DNA of 44,585 nucleotides, from the NCBI RefSeq assembly GCF_019710745.1, contig NZ_JAHKJW010000058.1, positions 1 to 44,585 on the forward strand, given 5' to 3'. A model generated the notes under the pieces. That model made no database searches. It saw only the letters and a program-made list of their open reading frames with translations, and was not told the DNA's origin. The position numbers and the translations under genes were made by a program. Source of the stretch: Streptomyces beigongshangae. Its GTDB lineage: Bacteria > Actinomycetota > Actinomycetes > Streptomycetales > Streptomycetaceae. Of the stretch, positions 1-7,593 are shown one piece after another (position 1 is the first letter of the stretch; every line of letters begins with the position of its first letter).

Positions 1-237
1 CAGCTGGGCGAGGTTGCTGGTGACCTCGGCCTGCGCGGAGGCGGGGATCGCGGGCAGACTGCCCTGCACCGCGGGGCAGCTGATCGTGCCCGGCGACGCG
101 GCCGCTCCGCCGTTGTCGTCGGACGTCTCCCCGGCGAGGGCGGAACCTGCGATCACCGCTCCGGACAACGCCACCGCGGCGGCGCCGCCGATGATCGCGA
201 CGCGGCGCTTGTGGTACTTCGGAAGGGCCCTGGACAT
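1..237 (-). CDS. Secreted protein of unknown function (N-terminal part, cut by window edge)
   Basis: The minus strand reads from ATG at 237 to the window edge without a stop, giving 79 codons of the N-terminus. The protein starts MSRALPKYHKRRVAIIGG, a basic region, followed by an Ala/Val/Ile-rich hydrophobic stretch and a probable signal-peptidase site near ALAGE (about residues 33-36). The visible mature part is Ser/Ala-rich with one Cys (TISCP). A GAGG ribosome site lies 8 bases upstream of the ATG. It is divergent from argH across about 370 bases. It is probably exported. I recognise it only as resembling small secreted Streptomyces proteins found near argH, and I assign no function. Confidence 0.75.
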   Translation of the reverse strand, partial: MSRALPKYHKRRVAIIGGAAAVALSGAVIAGSALAGETSDDNGGAAASPGTISCPAVQGSLPAIPASAQAEVTSNLAQL

Positions 238-371
238 GGGAATGCCTCACTTGGGTCAGGGGTGGGTGTACAGAAGCGGCGCCGGCGTTCGCGAGGGAAT
301 ACGGGCAAGCGGTTTCTCACGTTCAACGGGAGCGGGATTTACTTGACGAGGTCTCCGCGCCGCGTCTTGGA

Positions 372-406
372 TTGACGAATCATGCAGAGCTCTGCATACT
401 CATGCA
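372..406 (+). promoter_or_regulatory. argH promoter with two overlapping ARG-box-like palindromes
   Basis: TTGACG at 372-377 and CATACT at 395-400 are separated by 17 bases and fit a vegetative promoter reading toward argH. A perfect 16-base palindrome, ATGCAGAGCTCTGCAT (382-397), fills the spacer. A second element, TGCATACTCATGCA (393-406), overlaps the -10. Both resemble the TGCAT-n-ATGCA arms of ArgR-bound ARG boxes, so arginine-dependent repression by ArgR is inferred. About 200 bases of leader separate this promoter from the argH start. Confidence 0.6.
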
Positions 407-488
407 TGACAGCGGATGTGCGGTACGGACAACCCGGTAAGCCGGTACGGCCGGTACGCCGGTACGCGGGCATGTGCGGGCTGTCCCG

Positions 489-517
489 GGCCGGTCGCGC
501 GGTTCCCCGCGCCTCTG
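489..517 (-). repeat. Dispersed GCGCGGGGAAC-type intergenic repeat, copy 1
   Basis: Read on the minus strand this segment contains GGCGCGGGGAACCGCGCGACC. Closely related strings occur near 10,831 (+), 11,699 (+) and 38,648 (+), and a partial one near 40,398 (-). All are outside intact genes, so this appears to be a dispersed non-coding repeat family. Confidence 0.5.
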
Positions 518-525
518 GAGGGCGC

Positions 526-598
526 GGTCGTGCATCGGCGGTCGCACACCAACGGTCTTGTCGTACATCAGCGGTCTTGTCGTACATCAACGGTCTTG
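526..598 (+). repeat. Degenerate 14-19 base tandem repeat leading into the argH ribosome site
   Basis: Two near-identical 19-base units start at 553 and 572 (CGGTCTTGTCGTACATCAG/A). A partial third starts at 591 and ends in the argH ribosome site, and two diverged shorter units precede them from about 526. The array occupies the argH 5' leader between the ARG boxes and the start codon. Confidence 0.7.
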
Positions 599-611
599 AG
601 GAGCGCAGCGA

Positions 612-2042
612 GTGAGCAGCAACAGCGGTGACGTACGGCTCTGGGGCGGCCGGTTCGCCGACGGTCCCGCCGAGGCCCTGGCGAAGCTGTCCGCGTCCGT
701 CCACTTCGACTGGCGGCTGGCGCCCTACGACATCGCCGGTTCGCGGGCCCACGCGCGTGTGCTGCACAAGGCGCACCTCCTCGACGACGACGAGCTGGAG
801 CGCATGCTCGTGGGGCTCGACCGGCTGGAGGCCGCCGTCGCCGACGGCTCCTTCGTCGGCACCGTCGCCGACGAGGACGTCCACACCGCCCTGGAGCGCG
901 GCCTCCTGGAGCAGCTCGGACCGGACCTCGGCGGCAAGCTGCGCGCCGGCCGCTCGCGCAACGACCAGGTGGCCACGCTCTTCCGGATGTACCTGCGGGA
1001 CCACGCCCGGATCATCGGCGGCCTCATCGCCGAGCTGCAGGACGCGCTGATCGGTCTGGCCGAGGCGCACCCGGACGTCGCGATGCCCGGCCGCACCCAC
1101 CTCCAGCACGCCCAGCCCGTGCTCTTCGCCCACCATGTGCTGGCCCACGCGCAGGCCCTCTCCCGGGACGCCGAGCGCCTGCGCCAGTGGGACGAGCGGA
1201 CCGCCGTGTCGCCGTACGGCTCCGGCGCGCTCGCGGGCAGCAGCCTCGGCCTCGACCCGGAGGCCGTCGCCGAGGACCTCGGCTTCGAGGGCGGCAGCGT
1301 CGGCAACTCCATCGACGGCACGGCCTCGCGCGACTTCGCCGCAGAGTTCGCCTTCATCACCGCGATGATCGGGGTGAACCTCTCCCGGATCGCCGAGGAG
1401 GTCATCATCTGGAACACGAAGGAGTTCTCCTTCGTCACCCTCCACGACGCCTTCTCCACCGGCTCGTCGATCATGCCGCAGAAGAAGAACCCGGACATCG
1501 CGGAGCTGGCGCGCGGCAAGAGCGGCCGGCTGATCGGCAACCTCACCGGTCTGATGGCGACCCTCAAGGCGCTGCCCCTCGCCTACAACCGCGACCTCCA
1601 GGAGGACAAGGAGCCGGTCTTCGACTCCTGCGACCAGCTGGAGGTCCTGCTGCCGGCCTTCACCGGGATGATGGCCACCCTGACGGTCAACCGCGAGCGC
1701 ATGGAGGAACTGGCCCCGGCCGGTTTCTCGCTCGCCACCGACATCGCCGAGTGGCTGGTCAAGCAGGGCGTGCCGTTCCGGGTCGCGCACGAGGTCGCGG
1801 GCGAGTGCGTGAAGGCCGCCGAGGCCGACGGCGTCGAGCTCGACGGCCTCACCGACGAGCAGTTCGCGAAGATCTCCATCCACCTCACGCCCGAGGTGCG
1901 CTCCGTCCTGAACGTGCCGGGCGCGCTCGCGTCCCGCGACGGCCGCGGCGGTACGGCCCCCGGCGCGGTCGCCGTGCAGCTCGCCGAGGTGAAGTCGGAC
2001 GTGGCGGCGCAGCACGCCTGGGCCACGGCCAGGAGCAGGTGA
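612..2042 (+). CDS. argH: Argininosuccinate lyase
   Basis: This enzyme cleaves argininosuccinate to arginine and fumarate, the last step of arginine biosynthesis, as a cytosolic tetramer. The 476-residue length is typical. The fumarase/aspartase superfamily signature GSSIMPQKKNPD lies near residue 284 and includes the mobile catalytic serine. The N-terminal LWGGRF motif, the RSRNDQV motif (about 115) and the TxLQxAQP-like motif GRTHLQHAQP (about 160) are all present. The start is GTG at 612, preceded by GAGGAG about 10 bases upstream. It stands alone, away from the other arg genes. The ARG-box palindromes at 382-406 suggest ArgR control. Identification is secure. Confidence 0.97.
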   Translation: MSSNSGDVRLWGGRFADGPAEALAKLSASVHFDWRLAPYDIAGSRAHARVLHKAHLLDDDELERMLVGLDRLEAAVADGSFVGTVADEDVHTALERGLLEQLGPDLGGKLRAGRSRNDQVATLFRMYLRDHARIIGGLIAELQDALIGLAEAHPDVAMPGRTHLQHAQPVLFAHHVLAHAQALSRDAERLRQWDERTAVSPYGSGALAGSSLGLDPEAVAEDLGFEGGSVGNSIDGTASRDFAAEFAFITAMIGVNLSRIAEEVIIWNTKEFSFVTLHDAFSTGSSIMPQKKNPDIAELARGKSGRLIGNLTGLMATLKALPLAYNRDLQEDKEPVFDSCDQLEVLLPAFTGMMATLTVNRERMEELAPAGFSLATDIAEWLVKQGVPFRVAHEVAGECVKAAEADGVELDGLTDEQFAKISIHLTPEVRSVLNVPGALASRDGRGGTAPGAVAVQLAEVKSDVAAQHAWATARSR

Positions 2043-2145
2043 GCGCGAGCAGGTAGGAGGACGTCCCGAAACCCCTCACGGACCGGACCTCGCTCGTCAA
2101 GGCAGCTCCGGCGGGTTCTCAGCAGGAGCCGTTGACGATCGGTTC

Positions 2146-2176
2146 TCGGGGCGTGCTGTCGGCCGAACCGCCCCGA
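2146..2176 (+). terminator. Possible argH terminator hairpin
   Basis: TCGGGGCG (2146-2153) pairs perfectly with CGCCCCGA (2169-2176) around a 15-base loop. There is no T-run, as is usual for Streptomyces. It lies 104 bases past the argH stop and before the convergent gene ending at 2286. Confidence 0.4.
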
Positions 2177-2285
2177 CGCCGGAGCCCTCGGCCCTGCTCC
2201 TCAGGCGCCGGACATCAGCATCGAGGTGCAGGCCCCGGGCCGGCGGTCGGCCTCCCGACGAACGTCTGCCCGGGTCAGGTGGTGC

Positions 2286-3266
2286 TCAGTAGGCACCCAC
2301 ATAGACGGGGGCCGACTCCCTGTTTTCGTCGTCGGCGCTCACCACGTAGAAGAGTCCGCCGGCCCCCGGGACCCGCACCTCCCCGTTGCGGGGGTAGGAG
2401 GTGGCAAGGAAGGACCATGCGGACGGGTCGGGGTACCGGGCGTAGACACGGTAGCTCTGGCCCATGTCACCGGAGTGCCCGTCCCACGAGATGAGGACCC
2501 CGTTCCCGTCGTGCCGGGCCGTCAACCCGCCGGGTTTCGGCGCGGTGCCCGGCGCGGGCCGCGTGGCGTTCACCGGTCCGGAGACGCCGGAACGCTGCCC
2601 CGATGCGTCGACCGCCTCGACGGTGTAGGTGACGGCCACGTCCTGCGGGGCCCGCGGGTCGGTGTAGGCGGTGCCGCGTACTTCGTCCGGCCCGTCCAGG
2701 TCCTGCCCGCCCGCGGGCGCCGCCCACACCTCGTAGTGGTCCACGTGGTCCGACGAGGCGTGCCAGCGCACGGTGTTGCCCGCCGTTGTGCCTCGCGCGG
2801 TGAGGTCCGCCGGAACGCCGGGCGGCGACGTGTCCGGCGTCTCGATGTACCAGTCGTAGCTGCGCTCCGACTCGTTGCCCGCCTGGTCAACGGCGCGTAC
2901 GGCGTAGGCGTAGACGTCGCCGGTGGATGGGAGGGGATCGGTCGTGAAGGTCGCCGCCAGGGGTGTGGCGCCGCTGACGAGCGTCCATTCCCCGCTCTCG
3001 GCGAGACGCCGGTAGAGCCGGTACCCGGCGAGGTCCGGTTCGGTGTTCGAGTCCCAGCCGACCGTCGTGGTCCGAGTGGCGGGGTCGTACGACGCCTGGA
3101 GGCCGGTCGGCGCGGCGGGCGCGGGATCGTCGGCTTGTGCTGCGGGCCGGCCATCGCCGCTCCGAAGGTGTGGCAGCGCGGACGCGGCGGTTGTGGCGGG
3201 GCCGAGGAGGAGGGCGGTGCCGAGGACGACCATGACGGCGGCGCCGACGGATCTTCGTAAGGTCAT
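2286..3266 (-). CDS. Secreted protein with three fibronectin type III domains
   Basis: The 326-residue product starts MTLRRSVGAAVMVVLG, a signal peptide with cleavage likely near residues 30-35. Three fibronectin-III-like modules follow. Each opens with a P-x-x-P-x-x-L pattern and a conserved W strand: about 55-145 (APTGLQASYD), 147-235 (PPGVPADLTA) and 240-326 (KPGGLTARHD). No catalytic domain is visible, so it is probably an extracellular binding or adhesive protein. The start at 3266 is chosen because the signal peptide begins there; there is no good ribosome site, and an upstream in-frame ATG at 3368 is possible. Codon 3 (3258-3260) is TTA, the rare leucine codon read by the bldA tRNA, which suggests developmental control. 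Confidence 0.8.
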   Translation of the reverse strand: MTLRRSVGAAVMVVLGTALLLGPATTAASALPHLRSGDGRPAAQADDPAPAAPTGLQASYDPATRTTTVGWDSNTEPDLAGYRLYRRLAESGEWTLVSGATPLAATFTTDPLPSTGDVYAYAVRAVDQAGNESERSYDWYIETPDTSPPGVPADLTARGTTAGNTVRWHASSDHVDHYEVWAAPAGGQDLDGPDEVRGTAYTDPRAPQDVAVTYTVEAVDASGQRSGVSGPVNATRPAPGTAPKPGGLTARHDGNGVLISWDGHSGDMGQSYRVYARYPDPSAWSFLATSYPRNGEVRVPGAGGLFYVVSADDENRESAPVYVGAY

Positions 3267-3398
3267 ACCGCGTATGACGGCTGGGAACCCGGCACGGTTG
3301 TAGTGTCTGGCGCCCCATGGCCTCCTCGACCAGGGGAGGATGGCGCATCTGCGGTGCGCGAAGTGCACCGTGACGGGCGCCCTGCCGCTGGTTTGACG

Positions 3399-3440
3399 GT
3401 CGCGGGTCTCAGGCGTCGAGTCGCGGGTCTCAGGCGTCGA
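3399..3440. repeat. Perfect 21-base tandem duplication over a gene end
   Basis: The 21 bases at 3399-3419 are repeated exactly at 3420-3440. The second copy holds the last codons and the stop of the minus-strand gene ending at 3430, so the duplication copied that gene's C-terminal codons and stop. Confidence 0.85.
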
Positions 3441-4347
3441 TGCGTACCCAGGTACGGCCAGCTCGGAGCCATAGGGTTCCGTCGCGGCCCTGGCCGCACT
3501 TCATGGCCACCCGCCCGGGCACCTGCACTCGCTCCTGGCAGATGGCCACGCACACGTCGCCGACCAGCTCCGCGCGGGTCACGGTGGTGCTGCGCTTGTA
3601 GTGGTCGCGGCTGGTCAGAACCACCCGCGTGCCGCGCACTGCGAATCCGTCCGGGGCCTTTACCGGGCTGCGATAGCTCGCGACTTCGCCGGTGGTGGGT
3701 GTGATCCGGGTGAGGAAGGTTCCTTTGGGGCTATACCAGACCAGCCACACCGACTCGCCCTCCGTGGCGGCCGTGCAACCCTCCAGTGGCCAGTCGGGAA
3801 GTCTCCCCTCCGGTGCCCACGTCGCGACACCCCGGGTGTTCCAGCCCGCCAGGCCGGCCCCGGACTCCGGGTGGGTGCCGTAGATGCCCTCGTCACCGTA
3901 GGCGGTCCAGATGCCCCCGCTGCGGTCGGTGACCAGGGCTGGGATGTCGTCACCGATGCAGAAGGCACCCTCCGGCCGGCCCTCGGGGGAGTACACGACG
4001 GCGTTCTTCCACCAGGCTCCCTCCGCGTCCCGGTGGGTACGGCTCGATGCCAGCAGGAACCGGGAGCCTGGCAGCAGAGCCAGGTGGCTGGGCCGCATGT
4101 CGATCCCTTCGACCGGGATACGCCGCTGCTCCTGCCCGGAGGCGATGACCAGCTCTCCGTCGAACGGCGTTTCGGCACGCCATCCGATCCACCCGCGGGG
4201 ATACTTGTCGCGGCTCAGGTACCGCCGCTGGACCAACATCACGGCGAGTTCGCCGGCCGGTCCCACGGTCCACCACAGCGCCCGCCACCCCGCCTGGACG
4301 TCCTCGGGGGACAGCCTCCATGCGACGGGCAACTCGTCGATCGCCAT
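3430..4347 (-). CDS. Unrecognised 305-residue protein, probably beta-propeller-like
   Basis: I cannot assign a function. The sequence is rich in Trp, Gly and short beta-strand-like blocks such as LALLPGSRFLLASSRT, NAVVYSPEGRPEGAF, DRSGGIWTAYGDEGIYG and VWLVWYSPKGTFLTRI. This looks like repeated four-strand blades. The block 'D-x-x-G-x-I-W-x-x-Y-x-D-E-G-I-Y-G' resembles uncharacterised Streptomyces propeller-type proteins. There is no signal peptide or membrane segment, so it is probably cytosolic. The ATG at 4347 has AAGGTGAG 5 bases upstream. It lies in the variable segment between argH and the MarR gene, and its base composition is less biased than the core genes. Confidence 0.75.
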   Translation of the reverse strand: MAIDELPVAWRLSPEDVQAGWRALWWTVGPAGELAVMLVQRRYLSRDKYPRGWIGWRAETPFDGELVIASGQEQRRIPVEGIDMRPSHLALLPGSRFLLASSRTHRDAEGAWWKNAVVYSPEGRPEGAFCIGDDIPALVTDRSGGIWTAYGDEGIYGTHPESGAGLAGWNTRGVATWAPEGRLPDWPLEGCTAATEGESVWLVWYSPKGTFLTRITPTTGEVASYRSPVKAPDGFAVRGTRVVLTSRDHYKRSTTVTRAELVGDVCVAICQERVQVPGRVAMKCGQGRDGTLWLRAGRTWVRIDA

Positions 4348-4799
4348 GGGGACTCACCTTCGGGACTCCGGGGCCTACGCCATCCGAAGATCGCCACGTT
4401 ACAGGTCGGGGCAATCCCTACTCCCGCCGGGGAAGCGAAGACCGGCCCTTCGCACCGCACCCTGCGATGACTGGCGTCAGCTCGTCAGGATGACGGTGGG
4501 TCGTGGAGGATCAGACCGGTGCCGGCTATGAAGCCGTCGAGGGTGTGGGGCCGGTACTGGAGGCATTTGAGCCTGTTGCGCACAAGTGTACTGGGAGCCG
4601 AGAGCCGACTGCATTCGGGCGGCCCTCACGTCTCAGGACCGAGGCGTTCCCGGCAAGGCGGAGCGCCGTTCCGCGAGCTCGTGGAGCACCCGTTCTGACC
4701 TGCGGAGACGGAGTTTCGAACAAGCCCCTCGGTGGGCTGGCGTTCGTCTTGGTCACTGACCGACCGATGTGAGATTTTGGTGGCCTTGAAGGGGGGAGC
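4348..4799. other. Gene-free stretch with a possible transposase-like C-terminal remnant
   Basis: I find no convincing intact gene in these 452 bases. On the minus strand, a frame ending at the stop 4485-4487 reads NRLKCLQYRPHTLDGFIA, which looks like the tail of a larger protein, possibly a transposase. It has no start and opens into nonsense upstream. The rest must hold the promoters for the minus-strand gene at 4347 and the AraC gene at 4800. Confidence 0.3.
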
Positions 4800-5780
4800 A
4801 TGTTCGAGACGGTCTTTCGGAGCGAGGCCGTACCCGCTGCGGAACGGTTCAACTACTGCCGCGAGCACCTCGGGCGGAGAGTCCTGCCGATGGAGCTGTA
4901 CAGCGATCGCACCGACGCCTTCTGGATGGAACAACGCTTCCTGCAACTCGGCGCCGCTTTCGTGGTGTCGTCGTCCTTCGACCCACTGGTCTTCCGGCGT
5001 TCCACGAAAATGATCAAGCAGGCGGATCCGGAGAGCATCCGGCTCGTCCTACCGCTGGACGGCACGTTCCGAAGTCTCGGCCACCACGATCAGGTCACCG
5101 TGTGCCGCCCGCGGGAGCTGATTCTCTTGGACTCCTCCCGTCCCTTCGAGTTCCGCAGCGCCCCACATCGGTCCGTCATCGTGGGCATCGAGATATCCAA
5201 GGCGTTGATCTCGCTGCCCCGGTCCAAGACCGACCAGGTGATGGAGCGGACCATGCCAGGAGGTGAGGGAATCGGTGCCCTGCTGGCGGGCTTCGCGACC
5301 CAATTGGCCTCCTGTGACACCTCCCAGTACGCGTCCTTCGACGGCCTCCGGCTCGAATCCGTGGTCGCCGACCTGGTCACGGCTCTCCTCGCCCGCGCCA
5401 ACGACGCCGATGACCTCCTGTCACCCGAGACACACCAACGCACTCTGACGCTGCGCATCCGGGCTTTCATCCAGCACAACCTGCATGATCCGGAACTGAC
5501 GCCCTCGGTCATCGCCGCCGCACACCACATTTCCGTCAGCCACTTGCACCGCATCTTCCGGGACTTCCGGCAAGAAGGCGTCACTGTCGCGGCCTGGATC
5601 CGAAGCCAGCGCCTCAAACGCGCCCGCCGCGACCTCGCCGACCCGGCACTGCGGGACGTCTCCGTCCACCGCCTCGCCACCCGTTGGGGCTTCACCCACC
5701 ACGCCACGTTCACCCGCGCCTTCCGCGTCACGTACGGACTGACGCCGCAGGACTACCGACGACAGGAACTGGACCTCTGA
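4800..5780 (+). CDS. AraC-family transcriptional regulator
   Basis: This 326-residue cytosolic DNA-binding protein has an N-terminal AraC_binding_2-type sensing domain (about 40-200) and a C-terminal double helix-turn-helix (about 220-322). The second HTH ends in the family signature LATRWGFTHHATFTRAFRVTYGLTPQDYR (written here as a pattern, about 292-320). The ATG at 4800 follows AAGGGGGGAGC, a strong ribosome site. It lies between an unrecognised gene and a secreted I36-type inhibitor, which starts 205 bases downstream on the same strand and could be a target; that link is inference only. The effector is unknown. Its base composition is slightly lower in G+C than the housekeeping genes around it. 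Confidence 0.92.
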   Translation: MFETVFRSEAVPAAERFNYCREHLGRRVLPMELYSDRTDAFWMEQRFLQLGAAFVVSSSFDPLVFRRSTKMIKQADPESIRLVLPLDGTFRSLGHHDQVTVCRPRELILLDSSRPFEFRSAPHRSVIVGIEISKALISLPRSKTDQVMERTMPGGEGIGALLAGFATQLASCDTSQYASFDGLRLESVVADLVTALLARANDADDLLSPETHQRTLTLRIRAFIQHNLHDPELTPSVIAAAHHISVSHLHRIFRDFRQEGVTVAAWIRSQRLKRARRDLADPALRDVSVHRLATRWGFTHHATFTRAFRVTYGLTPQDYRRQELDL

Positions 5781-5985
5781 CCCCGCCTGGCCCAGCGCTG
5801 CCCAGCCCTGGCGTGCACGGACCGTGCACGGGTGGGTGAGGACACGGATCGTCAAAGGGCGGAGATACGAGGTCAAGGACTCCGCGTCGCATTTCCCTCA
5901 CTCTGGGAACGCCCGTCACCGCCCGTGGTCCGTCAGCTCGGCGGACCTGGGAGCGAACGGGGAACCTCCTGGGAGGGAATGGCAT

Positions 5986-6561
5986 ATGAACGACATGGAA
6001 CGTGGTCTCCTGAAGCCACCGGCCCCGCAGCGCGGCAGTAGGCAATTACTCCGCACGCTGTTCGCGGTGCTGGCCGCCCTGCTGCTCCTCGGAGGGGCAA
6101 CCACCGGCGCGGGAGCCGCAAGCGGCATCGGCCACAGCTCTGGCCCCGGTCTGTGCCTGCAGGAGCTCGACGGAAGCATCCGCTGCTACGACAGTGAGGC
6201 CGCGGCCCTCGCGGCCTCCGGGGCGGTCGGCGAGGGCGTGACCGACGCAGTCGCCCCTATGTCCTTGAGTGACTGCGCGCCGGGCCGGTTCTGCATCTGG
6301 GCATGGCCCAACTACGACTCCGACGGCCTGTGGCGCTGGCGCATCGGTGCCGGCACCTGGCAGTTGCAGGAGGGCGACATCATGAACGAGGGATCGAGCG
6401 CCTACAACCATCGCTCCGGCACCGTCTGGATGATCGACAGCGCCTGCCCGGACTATGTGCTCGTCGCCGAACCGGGCAGCGTCGAATCCGACTTCAGCGA
6501 CCTTCCCCGATCCTGCGGAGGCACCTGGAACAACCGGGTCGACAAGGTCCGACTCTTCTGA
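5986..6561 (+). CDS. Secreted peptidase inhibitor family I36-like protein with a TTA codon
   Basis: The 191-residue product has a long n-region, then LLRTLFAVLAALLLLGG and a likely signal-peptidase site at AGA-AS (about residue 45). The mature part holds the I36-type cysteine pattern CAPGRFCIWAWPNYDSDGLW (about residues 96-115), plus Cys residues near the end that could form disulfides. Family I36 includes the Streptomyces metalloproteinase inhibitor SMI. The ATG at 5986 is chosen because GGGAGGGAA ends 6 bases upstream. Codon 21 (6046-6048) is TTA, so translation should need bldA tRNA, consistent with expression during development. The regulator gene just upstream may control it, but no operator is evident. 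Confidence 0.82.
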   Translation: MNDMERGLLKPPAPQRGSRQLLRTLFAVLAALLLLGGATTGAGAASGIGHSSGPGLCLQELDGSIRCYDSEAAALAASGAVGEGVTDAVAPMSLSDCAPGRFCIWAWPNYDSDGLWRWRIGAGTWQLQEGDIMNEGSSAYNHRSGTVWMIDSACPDYVLVAEPGSVESDFSDLPRSCGGTWNNRVDKVRLF

Positions 6562-6611
6562 CGAAAGCAGTGCCTCCCACCGCTCGGAGGCAAGCGTAGG
6601 CACCGGCCCGT

Positions 6612-6645
6612 GCTCTGCCCTGCTGATCCCGCCGCAGGGCAGAGC
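6612..6645 (+). terminator. Strong hairpin terminator after the I36 gene
   Basis: GCTCTGCCCTGC (6612-6623) and GCAGGGCAGAGC (6634-6645) form a perfect 12-base-pair stem with a 10-base loop. It lies 50 bases past the I36 stop and faces the convergent MarR gene, so it may work in both directions. Confidence 0.8.
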
Positions 6646-6753
6646 GCTGCAGGAGTCGCGTCACAGTTCGGGCATCCGTGACGTTCTACCGCCGGTGCGG
6701 CCCGATCGGGCGTGGGATCCATCCGGGAAGTCCCTCACAGGGGTGACGGCGTG

Positions 6754-7233
6754 TCACCTGTCCGCCGGAGCCCGGCGGCCGTGGTCCCTGACCGACCGCT
6801 CGATCGTGTAGGCGGACGCGGTGAACGCCTCGATCTGCTCCGCCGTCAGGTCGCGCACGGAGATCTCCTCCAGCTTTCGCCACATGTCGGCGATGGGCCC
6901 GCGCAGGGCGCGGCCGGCGTCGGTGAGGTGGACGACCATGACGCGCCGGTCGTGTGCGGCGGGTTCCCGGGTGAGGAGCCCGGCGTCCTGCATGCGGCGC
7001 AGCGCCTTGGAGACGGTGGAGTGGTCGAGGCCGACGCTCTCCAGCAGTTCGGACTGGGTCTGGCCGTCGCGGTCGTAGAGCTGCATCAGCAGCAGCTCCT
7101 GTCCCGGGTGCAGGTTCATGGCGCGCAGCATGGCGGCGGCGTGGCCGCGGTGGGCGCGGGCGAGCTGGAAGACGGCGTAGCTGAGCTGTCCGTCGAGTGC
7201 CGCACTCGGAGGGCTGGGCACGGGCTCGGTCAT
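6754..7233 (-). CDS. MarR-family transcriptional regulator
   Basis: The 159-residue protein has the MarR winged-helix layout. A dimerisation helix at the N-terminus (LDGQLSYAVFQLARAHRGH) is followed by the recognition-helix segment LLESVGLDHSTVSKALRRM (about 65-84), the wing with D-R-R (REPAAHDRRVMVVHLT) and C-terminal helices. The start is taken as ATG at 7233 because GAGGAG lies 5 bases upstream; an adjacent GTG at 7236 is the alternative. It is divergent from the aldo/keto reductase at 7594, and MarR proteins often control the divergent gene, so the reductase is a plausible target. The ligand is unknown. Confidence 0.92.
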   Translation of the reverse strand: MTEPVPSPPSAALDGQLSYAVFQLARAHRGHAAAMLRAMNLHPGQELLLMQLYDRDGQTQSELLESVGLDHSTVSKALRRMQDAGLLTREPAAHDRRVMVVHLTDAGRALRGPIADMWRKLEEISVRDLTAEQIEAFTASAYTIERSVRDHGRRAPADR

Positions 7234-7593
7234 CACTGCTCCTCGGACGGGGTGGAGAGGGGTGTTCGGCGGCCTCCGGAGCGTATCCGGTCGGCCGGGA
7301 CGCGATCGGTCGGGGCGCGGGGCAGGGTCGGCTGAGGCGCGGGGCGCGGCCGGTCGGCGCCCGCCGCCGCGGCGGGCGTGCCGCCGGTGTCCGGGCCCAC
7401 CTGCTGGAACACCGTACGAGCCGGGCTCCCGGGCGTCCTGCCCGTGCCACCGGCCAGGACGGCGGGTGGAGACCGCGCGCCCGTACGCACCGCGGCGCGG
7501 GCCGGGGCGGCGGGTCGGGGTGCCCGTCCGCGCCGCGGGTCATCGGGTTACGTTGAGGCGGAGCCGAACCGCAGCCGACCGACGGAGCCCGCG
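7234..7593. other. Divergent intergenic region between MarR and aldo/keto reductase genes
   Basis: These 360 bases carry both promoters of the divergent pair. I see no gene, no strong hairpin and no clear palindromic MarR operator. Open frames across it are non-coding by base composition. Confidence 0.4.

Noticed and set aside
339..2015. 558-codon open frame on the minus strand across argH
   Set aside because: It is the antisense shadow of argH, caused by high G+C; its product is Arg/Gly/Val-rich with no known domain.
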